From: an uncultured Pedosphaera sp.
GTDB lineage: Bacteria; Verrucomicrobiota; Verrucomicrobiia; Limisphaerales; Pedosphaeraceae
Assembly (NCBI GenBank): GCA_903918755.1
Contig: CAIXFN010000073.1
Location: 1-64,000, forward strand
Reading direction: 5' to 3'
Length of the DNA: 64,000 nucleotides
Shown here: in pieces, positions 50,896 through 59,140 of the stretch
Numbering within the stretch: position 1 is the first letter of the stretch
Layout of the letters: every line of letters starts with the position of its first letter
Notes under the pieces: model-generated
What the model was told of the DNA's origin: nothing
Database searches by the model: none
The model's input: only the letters and a program-made list of their open reading frames with translations
Program-made: the position numbers and the translations under genes

Positions 50896-53151
50896 TTACG
50901 GCGTGTGCACCACGCGGTAGAACTGATAGACTCCCTTCCGGGTGGAAGTGAGGTAATTGATCGAATTGCCGGTGCCGGCGATCGGGGTGCCGATATTCTG
51001 CCAGACCCCACCAAGGCTGGAGATGCCTTGAATTTGGTAGGTTGAGCCCACCACCGTGTCGAAGGCGACTTCCGCCGCGTTGTAAATGTGCACGGTATTG
51101 GGGGTGCCGCCGATCGCGGTAACATCCGCCAGAACCACACCATTCGTCACCGAGAGGCCCGGAATCAAGGGATTCAGACCCAGGGCGAATTTGAGCCAGT
51201 TCGGGATGCCGTCACCCGCCGGGGAGGCGTTGAGCGCGGCGTTCGCGGCACTGGTGGAGCCGAAGTACTGTACCTGCCAGGCGGCGAGCGCCGCATTGTT
51301 GGCGGAGGCGCCGGAGAGGTCGGCGATGGAGGCGCGGAGGATACCCACGGCGTACGGAACGTTGTGAACCCCCATGCTGCCGTCGTTGTTGATGTATTGC
51401 CAGTTATAGGCCGCGTTCAATTGCGCCTTGGTCCAGGTCTTCTTGACGGAGAGGCTGGCCTTGACTGTGCCATCCACCACACCGGCCGCATTGGGCAGGT
51501 AGGTGCTCAGGTTGTTCAGCAAGCCCTTCACTTCTTCCTGAACGCCTTCGATCACGCCGTTGCCGTCGTAATCTTCGCGGACCAGGTCGAAGGAGTCGAT
51601 CTTGCCATGACATTGCGCGCAGGCGGCGGTCAATTGGATCTCGGCCCCGAGCTTGTTGGTGGCACTCATTCCGAACGTATGGCCGCCGGCGATCAGGAAT
51701 CCGGGATCCGTTATGGCGGTTGGCTGCATATGGCACGTCACGCACAGATTGGTGACCGCGCTGCGATGGGCGGAACTGGGGATATCCTTGCCGTAAGTGA
51801 TGGCATTGACGCCCAAGACCAAATCGCCCTGCGGTCCGTCGTGCGGGCCGAAGCTGGAGCCGCCGAGCCAGGTGGGCAGACCGGCGATGTAATTGACCAC
51901 GTTGGTCACAGCGGAACCGTTCCGGCTGTGATGGCATTGCAGGCACAGGAGGCCCTCACCCGCGGAACTGATGACCGTGCCATCACCCATCGTGACCGGA
52001 GTCATCGCCCGGATCAGGTGCGGATTGTTCGTTGGGGCGGTTTGGCCATGCGGCTCATGACAGGTGAGACAGGCGATCGCCGAGAACGTGGTGTTGGTTG
52101 GTGCCGTGGAGCCGTTGATCCGGGCGATGAAGCCGTCCGTGGCATGGCAGGCGACGCAGGTTTCGCGACCGGGGCCTGTGGGCGTGCGGGTTGTGACGGC
52201 GTGCCGGGAAGCATACCATTCCGTGCCCTTGACGTGATGCGTGGGGGCGTCATGGCATTGATTGCAATCGCCGGAATTCACGGTGATGCTGATAAAGTTG
52301 GTGTTGCCCAGCGAATAGGCATGTTCGCTGCCGGGACCGTGGCAGTTTTCGCACTGGATGTTCGCCAGGTTGGTCAAGGCGCGGGGCATGCTGGCGAAGT
52401 TGGTGCTGGCCAGCACGGTGGGGAAGATCCAGCCCACTTGGGCGGCCACATCGTCGAAGCCGCCGTTCACGGCGTTGGTGCTGAGATTATAGCCGACCGT
52501 ATGGCACGGCAGGCAGGACTTGCTGTACGAACCCAAGTCGCCGTCAATGCCATGGCTGAAAATGGTCGCATGCGCCGTGGTGCTCCAGGGCTGCACTTTT
52601 TCGGGGGCCAGCAGACCGCCGCTGTGACACAACGTACAGGTCTGGACACCCATATAGGTACCCGCCGTGAAGACCTTGGTGAGGTTGGTGGTGCCACTCT
52701 TGGTGACCACGGTCCCGATGACCGTGTATTGGCCACGCACATCCGGCTTGAAAAAACTGCGGCTCGCCACTTTATAAACCAGTCGGTCCGCCGGCTCATA
52801 CACCGGGACATTGCTCCCGAGAGGGCTGTCGGACAGGGTGGCCGTGGAAAGGCTCGGCACATTGGTCAAGGCCCAACTGACGCTGAGGATGTTGGTGCTG
52901 GGGAAAGTGTTGGTCACTTCCATTTCCAGGTAAACGGAGGTACCAACGCCGACCGTGGTTAAACCACCGGAAACGTCCATGGTGGAGGGGAGCCCATAAA
53001 CGGTCTTATCGCCCGGGGTCAGGGGGCGGGGAACAATTTTGGGTTGCAGCGGCGGATCAGCGGCGAACGCGGTGCCCGCCGCGCCCCAGGCGATCAATAC
53101 CGCCGCCAGCAGGCAGGCGGATGATCTGGTGGAGGGATGTTTCATTTTCAT
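50896..53151 (-). CDS. secreted nonahaem cytochrome c (copy 2) with verrucomicrobial C-terminal domain
   Basis: 751 residues from the ATG at 53149-53151, starting a signal peptide (ACLLAAVLIAWGAAGTAFAAD). A beta domain (about 40-165) precedes nine CXXCH sites: CTLCH, CLPCH, CENCH, CNQCH, CVACH, CLTCH, CLQCH, CVTCH and CAQCH. The C-terminal 140 residues are a non-haem module: AALAAWQVQYFGSTSAANAA then GDGIPNWLKFALGLNP, a short segment often found in verrucomicrobial surface proteins, and a beta domain (STRKGVYQFYRVV). Haem order parallels the 48078 gene, so they are paralogues. Its own terminator follows. Likely extracellular or outer-surface electron transfer. Confidence 0.87.
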   Translation of the reverse strand: MKMKHPSTRSSACLLAAVLIAWGAAGTAFAADPPLQPKIVPRPLTPGDKTVYGLPSTMDVSGGLTTVGVGTSVYLEMEVTNTFPSTNILSVSWALTNVPSLSTATLSDSPLGSNVPVYEPADRLVYKVASRSFFKPDVRGQYTVIGTVVTKSGTTNLTKVFTAGTYMGVQTCTLCHSGGLLAPEKVQPWSTTAHATIFSHGIDGDLGSYSKSCLPCHTVGYNLSTNAVNGGFDDVAAQVGWIFPTVLASTNFASMPRALTNLANIQCENCHGPGSEHAYSLGNTNFISITVNSGDCNQCHDAPTHHVKGTEWYASRHAVTTRTPTGPGRETCVACHATDGFIARINGSTAPTNTTFSAIACLTCHEPHGQTAPTNNPHLIRAMTPVTMGDGTVISSAGEGLLCLQCHHSRNGSAVTNVVNYIAGLPTWLGGSSFGPHDGPQGDLVLGVNAITYGKDIPSSAHRSAVTNLCVTCHMQPTAITDPGFLIAGGHTFGMSATNKLGAEIQLTAACAQCHGKIDSFDLVREDYDGNGVIEGVQEEVKGLLNNLSTYLPNAAGVVDGTVKASLSVKKTWTKAQLNAAYNWQYINNDGSMGVHNVPYAVGILRASIADLSGASANNAALAAWQVQYFGSTSAANAALNASPAGDGIPNWLKFALGLNPLIPGLSVTNGVVLADVTAIGGTPNTVHIYNAAEVAFDTVVGSTYQIQGISSLGGVWQNIGTPIAGTGNSINYLTSTRKGVYQFYRVVHTP

Positions 53152-53314
53152 AGTTTGTTCATGTATGTTCCGAGTGTTCTGCTTAGGTTCCTTCGTGCGC
53201 GGTGATTGCATGCGCCGTGCTTCCAGCGAACGAAGGGACCCGCCGCGAACCCGCAGTCGAATCATTGTCCGCCGAAATCGTTTTGAGTTGACTGTTCATA
53301 CCCATGGAATTGGC

Positions 53315-54406
53315 TCAGGCCGTTGCCCAAGCGCCGGTGGGATAATTTGCCCACACCGGTTGCGGGCGGGCCGCCGGCACGAACGCGGCCTCCCGGCGGG
53401 GAGCAAACTTCGCCATGACCGCCGCCACCTGCTCCTCGACAATCGTCCGGCAATGGGCCAGCTCCTGCTCGCGTTGCCGTACGGTTTCGCGAACCAGGGA
53501 TTCCAAATCGTCAATATCGTAAAGGTAAACGCCGGGCACTGCCTGCACCTCCGGGTCGATGTCCCGCGGCACCGCAATGTCGATGAGGACCAGGCGGCGA
53601 TTCCGGCGGCTTTTCATCACGGTTTCCAGATCCGACCGATTCAGAATGGTTTCCGGACAACCGGTGGAACTCACGACGATGTCCGCTTCCACCATGGCCG
53701 GGAGGCACTCGTCCAGAGTCAACGCGCGACCACCGAATTCCGCCGCCAGGGTTTGGGCGCGCTCCAAGGAGCGATTGGAAACGAGGACGGTGCGGTTGCC
53801 CTTTTTGGCCAGGTGGCGCACGCAGGCTTCACCCATTTTGCCCGCCCCGATGATCATGATGGTCTGTTTGGACAAATCGGCGCCAAAGATGCGCTCCGCC
53901 ATTTCCACCGCGGCACTGCCCACCGAGATGGCGCCGCGGCCAATCTGGGTCTGGGTGCGGATTTCTTTGCCGGTCTGCAAGGCGGTTTGGAACAGGCGGT
54001 TCAAAACCTTGCCGGTCAGCTTGGCGGCCTGGGCATTTTGGTAGGCCTGCTTGACCTGGCCGGTGATCTCCGTTTCGCCGAGCATCATGGATTCGAGACC
54101 GCTGGCGACGGAAAACAGGTGGCGGGCGGCGGCGGCGCCTTCGTGGAGGAAAAGGTGGGGACTCAAGTCCGTTCCCCGCGGATTAAGCCAGCGGAAGATG
54201 GCCTGGGCGCCGCCGGTGGTGCTGTCCGTGACGCCGTAAATCTCCACCCGGTTACAAGTGGAGAGGAGGACGACCTCGGAAAGGCCGGCACCGATCTGGA
54301 GCCGGCAGCCATAGCAGCGCATGCGGGAAGCCGCAACGGCCAATTGTTCGCGCACCTCGACCGGGGCGGTTTTGTAGCTCAATCCTGCGACGAATAGTTT
54401 GTTCAT
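53315..54406 (-). CDS. hemA: glutamyl-tRNA reductase
   Basis: 363 residues. The catalytic cysteine is C51 in LLSTCNRVEIY. GLESMMLGETEITGQVKQAY, ISVGSAAVEMAERIFG and the NADPH-binding IIGAGKMGEACVRHL are family marks. It reduces glutamyl-tRNA to glutamate-1-semialdehyde, the first committed step of C5-pathway tetrapyrrole synthesis. It is shorter than the E. coli enzyme (418) because the C-terminal dimerisation domain is cut to a short helix plus a Pro/Ala-rich tail. It lies downstream of the other hem genes on the same strand but 317 bases apart, so it may have its own promoter. Confidence 0.95.
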   Translation of the reverse strand: MNKLFVAGLSYKTAPVEVREQLAVAASRMRCYGCRLQIGAGLSEVVLLSTCNRVEIYGVTDSTTGGAQAIFRWLNPRGTDLSPHLFLHEGAAAARHLFSVASGLESMMLGETEITGQVKQAYQNAQAAKLTGKVLNRLFQTALQTGKEIRTQTQIGRGAISVGSAAVEMAERIFGADLSKQTIMIIGAGKMGEACVRHLAKKGNRTVLVSNRSLERAQTLAAEFGGRALTLDECLPAMVEADIVVSSTGCPETILNRSDLETVMKSRRNRRLVLIDIAVPRDIDPEVQAVPGVYLYDIDDLESLVRETVRQREQELAHCRTIVEEQVAAVMAKFAPRREAAFVPAARPQPVWANYPTGAWATA

Positions 54407-54723
54407 GTTCTTGCGGTGGCGGCGGTTTTTTTCAGGGCTGCGAACCGGGCGCCAATTTCTTGTTTACACACTAAAGGAAGGGAAATTTCGTGCTGCCCGC
54501 AATTTGCCCATCGTTTTGCATTTTTTGTTAAGCCTGTCCCGGCGCGGGAAAGCGGTGGCGCAAAAGGGGGGAGCCAAAACCGGCGGAACGCAACGCGGGG
54601 CGGGGGCGGGGGGACGGGGCGGCTGGAAGTGGCGGAAAGGCTTGTAAACATACTCCCGACGCCGTTTGTCGGGGTGCCGGGCGGAAGTGCGGCTGGTGGG
54701 CATGCGGGGCCAGCCCGGCCCCG
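54407..54723. other. 317-base gap upstream of hemA
   Basis: No coding frame. A six-base stem CCCGAC/GTCGGG (54655-54673), 50 bases after the cNMP-fold gene's stop, could be a weak terminator without a good U-tract. The AT-rich patch at about 54470-54540 is a plausible place for a hemA promoter, but I see no pair of strong boxes. Confidence 0.4.
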
Positions 54724-55281
54724 TCAGCCGCGCAAATCCGGGGTTTCGGAAAGTTTGCGGCGCATGAGCTCAACCCGTTTCACCACCACTTCCCCGACGC
54801 GCTTGAGCAATTCGTAGCCGAGTTCGTGGTCCGCCTCACAATGCTGCCGCAGGCGGGTCCCGTAAAAGAACAGCACCCGCACACGGGTGAGTGCCCGGGC
54901 GCTGAAATGCAGATAATAGGGGCGAAAGAGCCAGGACCATCCGAGGTCCTCGCCCGGACCAAGGGTTTGCAGCGGGGTCTGGCTATGCTCCTCCCCCTCG
55001 GCCTCCAGGACCACCTGGCCCTCGAGAATCAGGTAAAAACGGTTGGCGGGCTCCCCTTCGTTCAGGATCTGCTGGCCGATTTCATATTGCATCACCAACG
55101 CCTCCCCGGCCAGTCGCTCGAGCAGGCGGGGGGGCAGTCCGGCAAAAAAGGGCTGCCGGGCGATGAGCGTGGTCATTTCCTCCGGCGCCGTTCCGGTCTG
55201 GATGATGGGCGCGACCTTTTCCCGTTCCGGTGGGCTTTCCGGTTCCGCCCCAGACGGCGGGTCAGACATGGATTCCGACAT
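54724..55281 (-). CDS. cyclic-nucleotide-binding-fold protein without HTH
   Basis: 185 residues. A Pro/Glu-rich leader of about 30 residues precedes a single CRP-type beta-roll (about 40-160: ARQPFFAGLPPRLLERLA, GQQILNEGEPANRFYLILEG, LGPGEDLGWSWLF) and a terminal helix. The phosphate-binding cassette does not show the canonical G-E-x-A-L-x-x-x-x-R, so nucleotide binding is uncertain. There is no DNA-binding domain, so it is not a Crp/Fnr regulator by itself. It sits 18 bases after hemH in the haem run; a cNMP link with the CHASE2 cyclase in this window is possible but unproven. Confidence 0.85.
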   Translation of the reverse strand: MSESMSDPPSGAEPESPPEREKVAPIIQTGTAPEEMTTLIARQPFFAGLPPRLLERLAGEALVMQYEIGQQILNEGEPANRFYLILEGQVVLEAEGEEHSQTPLQTLGPGEDLGWSWLFRPYYLHFSARALTRVRVLFFYGTRLRQHCEADHELGYELLKRVGEVVVKRVELMRRKLSETPDLRG

Positions 55282-55299
55282 AGCGGGTGGGGTGGAGGA

Positions 55300-56349
55300 T
55301 TAGCGCTTGGCCGCCGCTGGTGCCGGCGCCGGTTGGCGGTTGAAAGCAACCACCAGTTTTTCCAAAAAGGCGAGCCAGAGCGGTTGGGTATTGAGGCAGG
55401 GAATCAGTTCGAATTCCCGGCCGCCCGCGGCGAGAAACTCCTCGCGCCCGCGCATGCCGATTTCTTCCAGCGTTTCCAGGCAATCCGTCACAAAGGCGGG
55501 GCACATGACCAGCATCCGTTTCACCCCTTCCCCGGCCAGGCGGGGAAGTTCGAAATCGGTGTAGGGTTTCAGCCAGGGGTCCCGGCCGAGGCGGGACTGG
55601 AAGGCCACCGACCACTTGCCGGCGGGGATGCCCGCGCGCGCGACAAAGGCTTTGGTGGTCTGTAAACATTGAGCCTTGTAACAAGTGTCATGCGCCGGGC
55701 TGGGGACCTCGCAGCAATTGGCCACCTGGAGGCAGTGGCGGCCGGTGGTGTCGGATTTGCGCAGGTGCCGCTCGGGGAGACCGTGGTAACTGAAGAGCAG
55801 ATGATCGTAACCGCGCGCCAGATGATCCGCGGCGCTGGCGACCAGGGCGCCGATGTAATCGGGTTCCTTGTAATAGGGGGGCGTGACGGTGATCGTCATG
55901 CCGGGGGCCAGCTTGCCCGCCAGTTCCTGCACGCGCACGACCGCGGTTTCATGGCTGGACATGGCGTAATGCGGGAACATCGAGATCAACAGCAGGTCTT
56001 CCACCCCCTGGGCGATCAGGCTTTTCAGGGCGCTCTCGATCGAGGGATTTTGGTAACGCATCGCCAGTTCGACCGGCACCTTCACCCGGCCCTGCAGTTC
56101 GCGGTGGACCAGTCGGCTCGTGACGATGAGCGGGGAACCTTCGGGCAGCCAGACTTTGTGATAAGCTTCCGCGGATTGCTTGGGGCGGAAAGGGAGAATG
56201 GCGCCATGGACGACGGCGAAGCGAATGGGGTAGGGCGCATCCAGCACGCGCGCGTCCATCAGGAATTCCCGCAGGTAGCGGCGCACATCCGAAGTTTTCG
56301 GGGAATCGGGTGAGCCGAGATTGATGAGTAAAACGCCTTTTTTCTTCAT
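55300..56349 (-). CDS. hemH: ferrochelatase
   Basis: 349 residues. The catalytic histidine is H189 in LFSYHGLPERH, and the acidic partner region is PAFVTDCLETLEEI. It inserts Fe2+ into protoporphyrin IX at the inner face of the membrane. A cysteine-rich stretch at 206-228 (C206, C212, C213, C223, C228) with CYKAQC, plus C283 and C290, is more than most ferrochelatases carry and may hold a metal or Fe-S cluster. Its ATG overlaps the hemY stop by four bases. A Pro/Ala-rich tail ends the protein. Confidence 0.95.
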   Translation of the reverse strand: MKKKGVLLINLGSPDSPKTSDVRRYLREFLMDARVLDAPYPIRFAVVHGAILPFRPKQSAEAYHKVWLPEGSPLIVTSRLVHRELQGRVKVPVELAMRYQNPSIESALKSLIAQGVEDLLLISMFPHYAMSSHETAVVRVQELAGKLAPGMTITVTPPYYKEPDYIGALVASAADHLARGYDHLLFSYHGLPERHLRKSDTTGRHCLQVANCCEVPSPAHDTCYKAQCLQTTKAFVARAGIPAGKWSVAFQSRLGRDPWLKPYTDFELPRLAGEGVKRMLVMCPAFVTDCLETLEEIGMRGREEFLAAGGREFELIPCLNTQPLWLAFLEKLVVAFNRQPAPAPAAAKR

Positions 56350-57770
56350 GCGGTGGTGGTCAAAACCGGGACGGACTCGGGGTTGTGGGTCGCGGGGGTG
56401 CTCAGGAATTTTTGCACCCGGGCGGCATTGTCCTGGCCGGAGACGATGGAATCGCCCAGGGAAATGCCGTCGCGATAATGGCCCGCGAGAAAGAGCCCGG
56501 GGCAGTGCGCTTCGGCCGTGGCCATCCGTTCCTTGTAAACACCATAGCCGATTTCATATTGGGGAATGGCCTTGGGATAGACAAAATGGTGCGCAAAGGT
56601 CGGGGCGCCGGTGACCCCCAGCAACCGGCGGAGGTCGGACAAGGCCAGGCCGGTGAGCGTTTCGGTGTCTTTGAGCGCCAGTTCCGGGCTGCGCGCGCCG
56701 CCCAGATAACAGGTCAGGAGCACGTGGCCCGCCGGGGCGCGGTTGGGGAAGAGGGACGAGGAAAATAAAGCGCCCAGCGTCTGGCATTTTTCGACCTGGG
56801 GAATCAGCATGCCAAAACCGTCCAGGGGATGGGCCACCTCACTGCGCCGGAAACCCAGCACCACGCTCGCCACCGGCGGGTAGTAAATATCCTTCAGGGC
56901 CTCCAAATCGGGGGCCCCGTCCGCGAGGATGCGCAACTTGGCCAAACCGTGGGCCGTGCCGGCGTAAAGCACGGCATCATAGGGGGCGGAGCCCTGGCCC
57001 GCGCCGGTGCCAAAGTTGACAAACCAGCCGCGGGGACTCTTGCAAATGGAACTCACCGTGGAGTTGAGCACCAACCCGGGACCGAGTCGGGACCCCAAGG
57101 CATCCGTGAGCACCTGCAGCCCCTCGTCGAACGACACTTTGGCGGCGTTTTGTTTGGAAACTTCCGCGCGCTTCTTCCGCTCGCGCGCGCCCAGGATCTG
57201 CCCCCGGATGAGGGAGCCGTACTTCTGCTCCAGCGCGTGCAGTTTGGGAAAAGCCTGTTTGACGGAGAGACGGCGGGGATCCCCGGCGTAAACGCCACCG
57301 ACCATGGGATTGATCGCGTAGTCCAGAAATTCCTGGCCCAGGCGGCGCACTACGAAATCGGCCACGGATTCCTCCTGGTTGGGGGCGGAACGGCCGATGA
57401 ACGGTTCTGCGAGCAGGCGCAATTTGGCACCGACGGAAAAGAGCGGGGTGCGGAGGAAGGGGACCAAGCCGCCCGGGAGGCAGACGGGCTTTCCACCCCG
57501 CACCAGGTAGCGCTTTTCGGCCGCCGGATCGGAATACATCCGGCGGTGTTCCAGCCCCAGGTCTTTGATCAGGGCGGAAATTTTAGGCGAGGTTTCCAGG
57601 ATGGTGTTGGGGCCGCATTCGGCCAGGTAGCCTTCCTTCCGGACACTTTGAATCACCCCGCCAACGCGCGGACCCGCCTCATACAGCGTCACCGCCAGCC
57701 CGGCATCCTGCAGGCGGAAGGCCGCGGTCAGACCCGTGATGCCGCCGCCAATGATCGCCACTGATTTCAT
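56346..57770 (-). CDS. hemY: protoporphyrinogen oxidase, FAD-dependent (HemY type)
   Basis: 474 residues from the ATG at 57768-57770 (MKSVAIIGGGITGLTAAFRL), the dinucleotide-binding GxGxxG at the very start; the frame is open further upstream without conservation. LYEAGPRVGGVIQSV and CGPNTILETSP follow the family. It oxidises protoporphyrinogen IX (or coproporphyrinogen III in the alternative branch) using O2 and FAD. It overlaps hemN by four bases upstream and hemH by four downstream, a tightly coupled order. No HemQ is in the window, so the protoporphyrin route is more likely. Confidence 0.94.
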   Translation of the reverse strand: MKSVAIIGGGITGLTAAFRLQDAGLAVTLYEAGPRVGGVIQSVRKEGYLAECGPNTILETSPKISALIKDLGLEHRRMYSDPAAEKRYLVRGGKPVCLPGGLVPFLRTPLFSVGAKLRLLAEPFIGRSAPNQEESVADFVVRRLGQEFLDYAINPMVGGVYAGDPRRLSVKQAFPKLHALEQKYGSLIRGQILGARERKKRAEVSKQNAAKVSFDEGLQVLTDALGSRLGPGLVLNSTVSSICKSPRGWFVNFGTGAGQGSAPYDAVLYAGTAHGLAKLRILADGAPDLEALKDIYYPPVASVVLGFRRSEVAHPLDGFGMLIPQVEKCQTLGALFSSSLFPNRAPAGHVLLTCYLGGARSPELALKDTETLTGLALSDLRRLLGVTGAPTFAHHFVYPKAIPQYEIGYGVYKERMATAEAHCPGLFLAGHYRDGISLGDSIVSGQDNAARVQKFLSTPATHNPESVPVLTTTA

Positions 57771-59140
57771 ATCGTGCGGGAAAATTTCCCTTCGGTGCGC
57801 GTTTTCTGGTAGGCGTCGAAACGCATTGCGATGTTCCGAATGAGCAATCTTCCCAAATCCGTTACGGCGAATCCGCCGGGTAACCGTTCGATCAGGCCGT
57901 CCGCGACCAGATCCTCGAGCGAGGCCAATTCGGCGGCGAAATGGGCCGCGAAGTCGAGCCCCAGGAGTTTCGACATCGTCGCATAGTCCAGGCCCATGTC
58001 GCACATCAGGCGCATGATGGTCTGGCGCCGAAGTTTGTCCTCTTCCGTCAAAATGTAGCCCTTGGCCAGGGGCAGTTGGCCCTGATCCAGCGAGGCGTAA
58101 TAGGCGGGCAATTCCTTGATATTCTGCCAGTAGATGCCGTCCGCTTGGGAGATGGAGGACATGCCGAAGGAGTAAATATCCGCTCCGCCGTGCGTGCTGT
58201 AGCCCTGGAAATTCCGTTGCAGCGTGCGTTGCCGCTGGGCCACCGCCAATTCGTCATCCGCGCGGGCGAAATGGTCCATCCCAATGTAAACAAACCCGGC
58301 CGCGGTGAGCTTTTCGATGGTGAGCTTGAGCAGTTGCATTTTCACTTCGGCCGAGGGCAGCGCCTCCTCGGTGAAAATCTTCTGCGCGGGCTTGATCCAG
58401 GGCACATGAGCGTAGCTGAACACGGCGAAGCGGTCGGGATTCAATTCCAGAACTTCGTCAATGGTGCGCTCGAAGGATGCCACGCTCTGGTGCGGCAGTC
58501 CGTAGATCAGATCAATATTGAGGGAAGTGAAGCCCGTATCGCGGATCCAGTCCACCACCTGCTTGGTTTGCGCGTAGGGCTGGATGCGATGCACCGCGGC
58601 CTGCACCTTCTCGTCGTGATCCTGCACCCCCAACGAAGCCCGGGTGAAACCGGTTTCGCGCAGCGCGGCGATGTGATCGCGGACGATGCGGCGGGGATCG
58701 ATTTCCACCCCCGCCTCGACGTCGGGCGCAATGTCAAAATGATCATGGATCATCTTGCCCAGGGTGCGTAACTCTGTCGGGGTGAGAAACGTCGGGGTGC
58801 CCCCGCCGTAGTGCAGTTGCACGGCTTGGCGCTTGGGGTTCAGGAGCTTGCCCATCAAGTCCATCTCCTTTTGCAAATAATCCAGGTAAACGGCGCTCTT
58901 GCCCTGTTGGGTGGTGATGACCGTGGTGCAGCCGCAATACCAGCAGAGGGTCTGGCAGAAAGGGAGGTGGAAGTACAGCGAGAGATCCCGTTCGGCCTCG
59001 TTGTTGGCCAGGATGCGCTCGCGCAAGCCTTCAAAGGAAACCTCGTCGGTAAAATGGGTGGCGGGCGGATAGGAGGTATACCGCGGTCCGGGCACGTTGT
59101 ATTTCTTGACCAGATCCAGATCAACATGGAGCGTACTCAT
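57767..59140 (-). CDS. hemN: oxygen-independent coproporphyrinogen III oxidase (radical SAM)
   Basis: 457 residues from the ATG at 59138-59140 (MSTLHVDLDLVKKYNVPGPR). The radical-SAM motif is C62-x3-C66-x2-C69 followed by G-C (FCQTLCWYCGC), with GPRYTSYPPA and LHYGGGTPTFL typical of true HemN rather than HemW. It decarboxylates coproporphyrinogen III without oxygen. It overlaps hemE (59137-59140) and hemY (57767-57770) by four bases each. Together with O2-using HemY this suggests haem synthesis across changing oxygen levels. Confidence 0.96.
   Translation of the reverse strand: MSTLHVDLDLVKKYNVPGPRYTSYPPATHFTDEVSFEGLRERILANNEAERDLSLYFHLPFCQTLCWYCGCTTVITTQQGKSAVYLDYLQKEMDLMGKLLNPKRQAVQLHYGGGTPTFLTPTELRTLGKMIHDHFDIAPDVEAGVEIDPRRIVRDHIAALRETGFTRASLGVQDHDEKVQAAVHRIQPYAQTKQVVDWIRDTGFTSLNIDLIYGLPHQSVASFERTIDEVLELNPDRFAVFSYAHVPWIKPAQKIFTEEALPSAEVKMQLLKLTIEKLTAAGFVYIGMDHFARADDELAVAQRQRTLQRNFQGYSTHGGADIYSFGMSSISQADGIYWQNIKELPAYYASLDQGQLPLAKGYILTEEDKLRRQTIMRLMCDMGLDYATMSKLLGLDFAAHFAAELASLEDLVADGLIERLPGGFAVTDLGRLLIRNIAMRFDAYQKTRTEGKFSRTI

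Noticed and set aside
51088-52962. 624-codon plus-strand frame
   Set aside because: Antisense of the nonahaem cytochrome, whose nine CXXCH sites prove the minus-strand reading.
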